NCBI GenBank assembly: GCA_003117195.1
Contig: BDSI01000037.1
Location: 124,001-188,000 of the forward strand
DNA length: 64,000 nt
Source: Eudorina sp. 2006-703-Eu-15
Taxonomy: Eukaryota; Chlorophyta; Chlorophyceae; Chlamydomonadales; Volvocaceae
Direction of reading: 5' to 3'
In this document: piece by piece, positions 57,036 to 64,000 of the stretch
How positions within the stretch are numbered: the first letter of the stretch is position 1
Layout of the letters: every line of letters begins with the position of its first letter
Notes under the pieces: generated by a model
Told to the model about the DNA's origin: nothing
Databases searched by the model: none
The model's input: only the letters and a program-made list of their open reading frames with translations
Position numbers and translations under genes: made by a program

Positions 57036-60000
57036 CTAGAACGCCAGTCGCACCGATGGGGCCGGAACCTTGCCGCCCAGGGAGCCCTGCTTGGACCACC
57101 CCCGCACACTCAAAGGCGCCGCATCCGCGCCCGGTCCCGGAGGGCAGCCGCCGTCGCCGATGCCGCCGCCGCCGCCGCCGCGGCCTCCGGATCGAGCCGA
57201 GCCGGACCGGTCCGGGCTGCAGGCCCGCACGGCATCCCGCGCCCCTCCCGCCTGGGCCGCCAGCGATGACAGCTTCCTGGACAGTGACCTCGCCAACGAC
57301 TTGGCGCCCGAAGGTGACCTTCGGGACGCGCTTGTCGGCTGCTGCGGCGGGTACTGCTCGCCGCCCTCCGGCCCCGGCGTCTGCGTCTGCCCCTGGGGCC
57401 ACCGGGGCGACCCCTCGCTTCCGGATGACCCCTCGGCGGGCTGCAGCTGCGCCATGCCGCTGCCGGACAGCGCGCCGGCCTCGCGGGCGGTCTGCGACCG
57501 CGCACTCAGCGAGCTGGCTTGCTGCTGGTGCGGGTGCGGGTATTGCTGTTGCCGCCCGGCGGGTTGGAACAACGGCGCATCTGAGAAGCCCAGGCTGGCA
57601 GCCTCGGTTGCCGACATGGCGCAGCCCGCGGCGCCTACCCGGCTGGCCGCCGGCGGGGACCACACGGGCGCCTCACAGTCCGCGTCGTAGGTCCCCAGGC
57701 CGCTGCTCTGCTGCTGCTGCAGGAGCGATGCCGGCGGATGCAGCACCGGCCGCTGCTCAGACTGAGGGCGGCCGTCCTGCGGCTGGCCCTCGCTGCCAAA
57801 CGGCCGCCCGAGGCTGCCAACTGGGGGGGGCCCCGGCGCCGGCGCAGACGCCTGCAGCGACCGGGTTCGGGGGAGCTGCTGGCTGGGGCCTGGAGGCGCC
57901 CCGGGGCTGGGGCTGGGGCAGGTGCTGCGGGCGCTTTGGAGCGGCAAGGGCAGGATGGACGCGCCGGAGCGGCTGCGACCCATGGGTCCTGCGGGGGCCG
58001 CGGGCGCCAGGGAGTTGGTGATAGAACCCAGGATGGAGGCGGGCAGGGACTGGGAGGCGGCCTTCCTGGACCCGCTGGGCTGCCAGTCCGCGGCGCGGGG
58101 CGGCTGCTCCAGGGTGGGAGCGCTGTCGAGTGGGTCGGGGGCGAGGGATGCGGGGCCGACCGTGGCAGAGGCGGTCTGGAGGAGGGTCTTGGGAGAGAAG
58201 GGTGAAGCCGGGGGTCGGTCCGCGCCCATGAAACCCAGTCGCCTGCGGGGCAGTTGGCGCGAGTCAGAGCGGGCGCGAGGGCGACTAAGAGAGGCGGAGG
58301 CGTTGGCCAGGGCAGGTCTGCTGTGTGCATGAGCGGAGGGTGGCAGGCATGGGAGGTGTCATCCCCACTACCGTATTCGATCGCTTGGTTGTGCCCCACA
58401 GCTCTGAGCCAACGGACTGGCGGGGCGTCCTCTCTCCGTCAGCGCCGCCACCTTTGTCACTGCCGACCCCTCCTACCTGCCGGATCGGTCGGCGACTGGT
58501 GTGGCCCCGAGTCCGTTGCTGCGCCCCGAGGGCCCCGCGGGGTCCGGAGACGATTGCCGGGGTCCGGCGGCCAGCCCCTGCAGAAGCACCATCATGTATT
58601 CATGTACACCATTGTTGTCACCAGGCCTCTCGGGTCGTGCGGGCACAACCGCTGGCGTGCCTTTTCAGTATGGCAGTCGGAACCCCTGCCTCCTCCCTTG
58701 TTGTCAACCAAGTCCGCGGCACCCCAAGCGGGTTGTGGGCGGTTGTGACACGTCACACACACACACACACACACACACGGCGCCCCGCACCAACACGCAT
58801 CGAGGAGTCACCGGTATTGCGGAAAGGGCATCGCAACAGTCGCCGAGCTATCCGGCGGCTGTTGTGCGATGGTGGACAGCCCCGGTGAATCGTGGCGGGT
58901 CCGCGAGCTCCTGGCGCAGTTCCATCCCCCGCGCATTGTACCACCCGCAAGGGATTCCCGGGTTGTGCCCCCGGCCCCCAAAATTGAGGCACCTCAGCAC
59001 ATACGCCCACCCACCCATCCACCCGCCCTCCCATCCATCCATCCATCCATCCATCCATCCTGCCGCCCACTCACCTGCAGGGCTGCTCCGGAGCTCGCTG
59101 GCCGCCGCTGGACCGCCAATGGAGAGAGGTTGTCTGCTGCCTTGATCTCGCCAATGCCCGCATCTCCGAGGCCCACACCCACACCCAGACCAAGGTCCTC
59201 CGCCCCGCCGCTGCCGGTGCACGAGAGTTCGCGGGACAGCTCCGAATCCTTCACTCGGGACGAACGGCAACAGGACGAACAGCATCGCCCATCCTTCATC
59301 GGTGACCGGTGCGGTTAGTATCAGTGCACGCGTGTCACGCGACATGAAGACACACGGTAAATGATTGCCGCCCCGCGCCCTTGGGCCTAGCTCCGTATGG
59401 ATTGCGGCCGCAGCCCTGGCGCCCGGAATCGTGCCTCGCGACCGTTCGCACTGACTCGGCTCCTCGCTTATTGTCACATCTAACATGCCCGATCACGAAC
59501 CCATCCTGCCACATCACTGTCACGCTGCCCCGAAAATGGGGCTCCGGCCCTGCCTGACTGTCTGACTGCCTGCTTGCCGACCGGCGTGTCTTACCTGCCG
59601 GGTATACCCCATCGAGCTGCGCTGCGCCACGCCACCCGCACCGGCGGGCGCTTTCGCCTGCTGCTTTTGCTGCTGCTGCTTTTGCTGCTGCACCAAGTTG
59701 CCCGCGCCCCCTCCCCACGCCCGCGACTCCCCGAACGGGTCGCTGATCTCTAGGATGGGTGTGTCGGGATCCAGCACGCGGTACAGCGACCGGTTGAGTT
59801 TGACACTGGGCTGCTGGCAGGGCCTGATGCGCGCGTTGTTCTCGACGACCCGTGGGTCGGGCACGTCCCGGCGGCGCAGCACCTCGTCCCAGTGCTTGAG
59901 CAGCAGCATCGCCACGTCCAGGCTCTGGTAACGACCGGCGGCGTGCAGCGGCGTGCTGCCGCGGTCCAGCTGCATGAACTCGAAGCCCACCTCCCACGTC

Positions 60001-61214
60001 TTGGCGAGGAGGTTGGCGCCGCGGTTGAGCAACGCCAGGGCCGCCTCGTGGGAGTGCGAGGCGGCCGCGTAGTGCAGGGGCGTGTAGCCCGAGTTGCTGG
60101 CGCAGTCCACCAGCCTGCGGGATGAGAGGGAGAGAGAGCGATAGGTAGTCGGATAGGTAAGAGGAGGGATGTGAGACAGGGTACGGGCGCGGAAAGGGGG
60201 TGTGTTCAGCAAGTGACCCGGAAATGTGTGCGCGCCTTACCGCCTTTCATGCTATCAACGTCAGATACCCTGCGGGGCTGCCCGCGCAGACTGCGACGGA
60301 TTCCTTCGTGAGCAGCAGCCAGCCATGGCTGGGCATATTCGTGATCCATCGGCTTGGGTCACAAAAGTGCGGGGCACGTGGAATTGTTGATTGCTGAGGA
60401 GCCTACCTCCAGCCGTCCCGGCCATTCCGCTTTGCTAGGGCACGGGTGCCGGGGCTGCGTGCACTCACTTGCCCCGCGACGACCCGTTCCCGCCCATCTG
60501 CTGAACGAGCGGGTTGGAGAGGACGGCCTCGATGCACTCGGGGTGGTTGGCGCGGGCCGCGTGGTGCAGGGCGGTGCGCCCCATCAAGCGGTCCCTGACC
60601 CACGGGTCCGCTCCCTGTATGGGGGCAGCCACGCCACGCCATCGGGTGGGGTCATTCGCCCATCTTGCAGCGAGGTAAGAAGGACGTGCGCCAGCAGGGA
60701 ATGTCGGTATTGCCCTTTTGAGTTGGCGGAGAGTCTGTCGCCGTGCGCTATCATGTGCCAGGTACGAGCCAGGTACGAGCCAGGTACGAGCCAGGTACGA
60801 GCTGCAAGAAGTACGGCGACCTTGGGAGAAGCCGAGGCCCACCTGGGACAGCAGGAAGGTGACCACCTGCACGTGACCCTTCTTGCAGGCCAGAGATAAG
60901 GGAGTGAAGCCTTTCTGGTCGCTGACATTGATGTACTGGATGATGGCGGGGTGCTGCCGGTTGGCCGACCAGTGCGACCCCGCCACGACGCCACCCTCGT
61001 CGGGCGCAGTGCGCCAGACGTGCTCACAGAGTGCCCGCAGGACCGTTACCTGACCGCTGGCGGCGCAGAAATGGTACAGCGTGCGTTTCTTGCTGCCCAG
61101 GCGCTTGCGAATGAGCTCGGGGTGGGTTTGTACGACCTCCACGGCAGACACCGCGTCCCCCTCGGCGATCGCGTCGTAAAGCGATTTCCCTGACGGCGCT
61201 AAGATGTTGCCCAT
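57036..61214 (-). CDS. Ankyrin-repeat protein with N-myristoylation-type start, paralogue 2
   Basis: Six exons: 61214-60843, 60614-60469, 60114-59595, 59248-59075, 58577-58477 and 58242-57036, 839 residues, phases consistent throughout. It starts MGNILAPSGKSLYDAIAEGD, again with Gly2. The ankyrin repeats align one to one with paralogue 1: TPLSLACKKGHVQVVTFLL, TALHHAARANHPECIEAVL, YTPLHYAAASHSHEAALALL, STPLHAAGRYQSLDVAMLLL. HWDEVLRRRDVPDPRVVENN and RVLDPDTPILEISDPFG follow. Exon 2 is exactly 146 nt in both copies. The C-terminal half is Gln/Pro/Ser-rich and low in complexity, with the shared motif LARSLSRKLSSL. Two small extra exons (4 and 5) separate the repeats from the tail and have no recognised counterpart in paralogue 1. 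No RING domain is seen. Likely a product of tandem duplication; function unknown. Confidence 0.9.
58754..58778. repeat. (CA)n microsatellite
   Basis: Uninterrupted CA dinucleotides in the intron between exons 59248-59075 and 58577-58477 of ankyrin paralogue 2. Confidence 0.95.
59030..59060. repeat. (CCAT)n microsatellite
   Basis: About eight CCAT units just inside the intron after exon 59248-59075 of ankyrin paralogue 2. Confidence 0.95.
60758..60801. repeat. 11-bp tandem repeat, four exact copies
   Basis: Four copies of CCAGGTACGAG in intron 1 of ankyrin paralogue 2. Each unit contains, on the minus strand, CTCGTACCTGG, and on the plus strand a CAG|GTACG donor-like string in the non-transcribed sense. 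Confidence 0.9.
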
Positions 61215-62917
61215 TTGAAAGCCAGGTGGATTGCCGGCTTCAGTGCGCTAGTGCTGAGGAAAGGGCACGGCCGACCAAATTGGTCGCTTAGTATATGAAC
61301 GCCTCCAACGAATTAGCACAAATTTCGCACGTGCCCCATGAGACAACCGCATCCTTCGCCATATGGGTATCTAGCCGTGCTTAACAGGCGAATTGCATGG
61401 TGATGCATCTCGGTGTCAATATTTCAAAGAAGGCATATTAGCATGTGCACTATGGATTTTTGTGTGTCGCTAATTCACGCACAGCCAAAAAGAAGGGTCA
61501 ACCCAACCAGGTCGGTCGCTATTTTTTATCGAAGATAACAGACCAACAAACAAATATCTCATTGCATGAGCGCTATGCAACTGTAAGTGCTTATGGTCGA
61601 AGGTGTGAGCAGAGCTTTGCCGGATGGTGCGCAGGAAACCACATCGTACGAAGGAGTCACGGGTTCTGTTTCTCCCTCAAGTGCCAAACCAATTTTTCAA
61701 GGTATAATGATATTTGCTGCACAGATTCCTCAGGGTCTTTCGGGCGCCCTGAAAGGTTTTGCAAGAGGGTTGCAGGTTTTCAGGCAGGTCCTTTTACACG
61801 CGCAGAATAACAGCAAGTTCCCAAGACGCACAGACTCTTCACTCAGCAGGAATTATCAAGGCCATCATCAGAAATCGTCAGGGTAATTTGGTCCTGCGAT
61901 CCTGCAGTTGCGTTCCTGTTCCGTCATTCCAGACTCTGTACCATGACGAAGTAATTTGGCGATTCACCCATGCGCACACAGGTATCACATACTGTGCATG
62001 AACCCTCCTCAAGACCATTACATGCAATCACCAAGAAAAAGACAAATTTCGGCCTCCCTTTGTTAGACAGGGTTCGGCCTGCACATATCGACGTCGTTGC
62101 GCCCTTCCTTGCAAAAGCCACACCAGCAGCAGGTGCCGTAAGTCTGCGTTGCACATATATGCGTCGATCCGTCGAAGCCCGACTCGCCCGACATCAGTTA
62201 CAAATAGGTTCGCGGAGGTTGGTGGTTTTACCAAGACGGGCGCAGAACGACCCCATGTTCCAGCCAACGGTTTATTCCCCGCCGATGTACGCAGTGGATG
62301 CCATCGCATGCCAGCCAAACGGCGGCAGGAGGCATCGATGCCTGATACGGCCTGATAGGCTATGCTGAAGATTCGGCGACTGCGATTCACCGCTGGCCAG
62401 CAGCCAGGGGAGCTATCGGCAAAGCCTTCCACGCCCTCCACCACCTTGTGCACAATGGATCCGTTTCTAAAGCGTGATCAGCTGTGCCATTCCGGCAAAC
62501 ACAGAGAAGCTGCAAAGCTGCCAACCCCTGGGGGAGCACGTAGATTCCGTCCTGTTCCGTCGATGCCGCACACACAGCTATAACCCACAACACACGCAGA
62601 TTCCGTACATGTCTCACACACAGCGATGACCCACAACAACGACATGCCATGGACAGCTCGTCCATTCGAAACCGCGCGGCAGCATCATTAGGCAAAGTCT
62701 TGGCATGCTGCAAACAGTCCCAGCTATACACAAGCCCCTCCACGCGGCCATGTCACAGAAAACATGAGGTCACTCAGCGCCCGCAACAGTTGTCTCAAGC
62801 TCCCACCAAGCGCAGCACGGCGTCCTCGTAACCCCCTTCCGCGCGCTAATCGTACAAACCTCGCGGCTCAGCACGCGCCGCGCGTCCTGAGCCGCAGCTT
62901 GGATTGCCTGAACTTGG
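61215..62917. other. Spacer, no gene recognised
   Basis: About 1.7 kb between the start of ankyrin paralogue 2 and the stop of the right-edge gene. It should hold the ankyrin promoter and the neighbour's 3' UTR. The plus-strand frame 61587-61886 (99 codons) is the longest plausible one but matches no family I know. Confidence 0.45.
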
Positions 62918-64000
62918 TCACTCGAACACAAAGTCGCAGCTCATGACCGCGAGCGCGTCATTTGGGAGCTGCAGGAAGGTGTCCATGAACAGGTCGCCCA
63001 CCTTCTCCACCGTCGCGGTCCCCACCAGCACGCCGCTGTTGGCCACCAGGCGGCGGCCCGAGGCGGACAGGTGCATGCCCTTGGTGGACTCCGTGGTCAG
63101 CACTGTGCGGATCTGCAAACCCACATGATGTACGGTGTACGGTGCACGTGGGCTTAGTCATGCACCTTCCTCGACACCGTCAAGCAATGACGTGGACGAA
63201 AGGCTCAGGTAGCACAAGGGCCCTTACCGCCCGTCAGGCAGCACAAGATCACCTCCCCTGTGGCCGTCAGAGAGCAGCAGCTAGGCTCCATTGCAGCCGA
63301 CCGCATGTGCGGTCGGCGACCGGGCTCCGGGTAACTCTTTTGGGAGAGGGAGGATGTGCGGCACGGGCGCCGCAACCCCATCACCACTGCAATACAGTAC
63401 CCTGCCACCCCTCCACAGATGTCCAGTGCGCTGCTACCCCTGAACCCTTAATGCCCCCGTCCGCCACAGTATCGAGGCGCGTATTACCCCCTTGCAGGAG
63501 GCCGCTGAGCTTTGCAGCTGTGCAATGCGGCGGACATGCCGCGGCTGTATGACCGCGCGGCCAGATCGCGACATCTGGCAGACCTGGCCAAGACTAAGGC
63601 ATCCGCCCATACATGCATGCATCACGCCTACTGCACGTGCTATGAGGGCCATGCACGGGGCAGCCCAGCGCCGCAGCCCAAGGCGATGAATCGTACTGTC
63701 CGTACCGTACCTTGAGCCCCGGCGGCTGGTAGACCGGCCCGGCGGTGAAGTAGAAGTCTGACTCGAAGTTCAGGTTGACCTCCCCGGTCTTCTGGTCAAG
63801 CACACCCTGCAGCCCCAGGAGGATGAGGGGCAGGTGCAGCAGATGGTGCAGATGGAGCAGCAGCCGCAGCAGCAGCCGCAGCAGCAACAGCGGTCACATC
63901 TGATACAACCAGCCCGCCTCATGGCCTCACGGCTGCACAGCCGCCTGAGCTTTTTCGCAAAATCCAAAATCATCGGCCACTTCGCATCACCCAGGCCGCA
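62918..64000 (-). CDS. 3' part of a conserved, probably plastid protein (runs off the right edge)
   Basis: Two exons are clear: 63806-63711 and 63112-62918, joined in phase 0 (CTCAAG|GTACGG donor, TTTGCAG acceptor). They encode the last 96 residues. The sequence reads GVLDQKTGEVNLNFESDFYF, TAGPVYQPPGLK, IRTVLTTESTKG, then a LVGTATVEKVGDLFMDTFLQ stretch and the end LPNDALAVMSCDFVFE. The composition and the beta-rich pattern recall conserved chloroplast proteins of plants and cyanobacteria, but I cannot name the family and the plastid location is inferred. Upstream exons lie beyond 63806, probably outside the window. A frame in 63900-64000 is not convincing. The intron next to exon 63806-63711 contains a CAG-type trinucleotide run. 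Confidence 0.7.
63856..63890. repeat. Imperfect (GCA)n trinucleotide repeat
   Basis: GCAGCAGCC-type repeats directly upstream, in the transcript direction, of the acceptor of exon 63806-63711. They read as false poly-Leu/Gln in open frames. Confidence 0.85.

Overview
The window looks like nuclear DNA from a green alga of the Chlamydomonadales (Chlamydomonas/Volvox type). The evidence is dense short GT-AG introns, GC-rich coding exons with less GC-rich spacers, TGTAA polyadenylation motifs downstream of several stops, a chloroplast-type argininosuccinate lyase (the ARG7 gene of Chlamydomonas), a GreenCut-like thylakoid protein and plant-type regulators (SRFR1, SKIP31). There are no prokaryotic signals. 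The gene models below were built by hand: exons were joined only where splice sites, reading phase and family similarity agreed. None has transcript support.

Twelve protein genes are supported, eleven of them on the minus strand. From left to right they are: a SAP30BP/HCNGP-like nuclear protein (200-2161, -); a choline-transporter-like SLC44 membrane protein (3850-9911, -); an SRFR1/TTC13 TPR protein (10238-17459, -); the spliceosomal factor CWC25 (18413-22089, -); a small chloroplast-targeted membrane protein (22300-23146, +), divergent from CWC25 across 210 bp; a secreted eight-cysteine lipid-transfer-like protein with a Pro/Ala tail (24486-26704, -); argininosuccinate lyase (28166-34699, -); a SKIP31-type F-box protein (36322-38317, -); a six-helix voltage-gated K+ channel (40048-45051, -); two tandem paralogous N-myristoylation-type ankyrin proteins (49419-53317 and 57036-61214, -); and the 3' end of a probably plastid protein (62918 to beyond the right edge, -).

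The genes do not form an operon-like pathway; this is ordinary eukaryotic neighbourhood. Two encode RNA-splicing-associated proteins (SAP30BP-like, CWC25), two are plastid proteins (thylakoid protein, argininosuccinate lyase), two are polytopic membrane transporters or channels, and the ankyrin pair is a local duplication. Introns of the lyase and channel genes carry tandem arrays and a shared dispersed motif near 3' splice sites. The spacers hold fragments of a non-LTR-retrotransposon-like repeat, perfect hairpins, and several kilobases in which I recognise no gene.

The most interesting observations are the ankyrin pair with conserved exon phases and fast-evolving tails, the dispersed intronic motif that may be introner-like, a frame-supported GC-AG intron in the K+ channel, and the lipid-transfer-like protein fused to a cell-wall-like tail.
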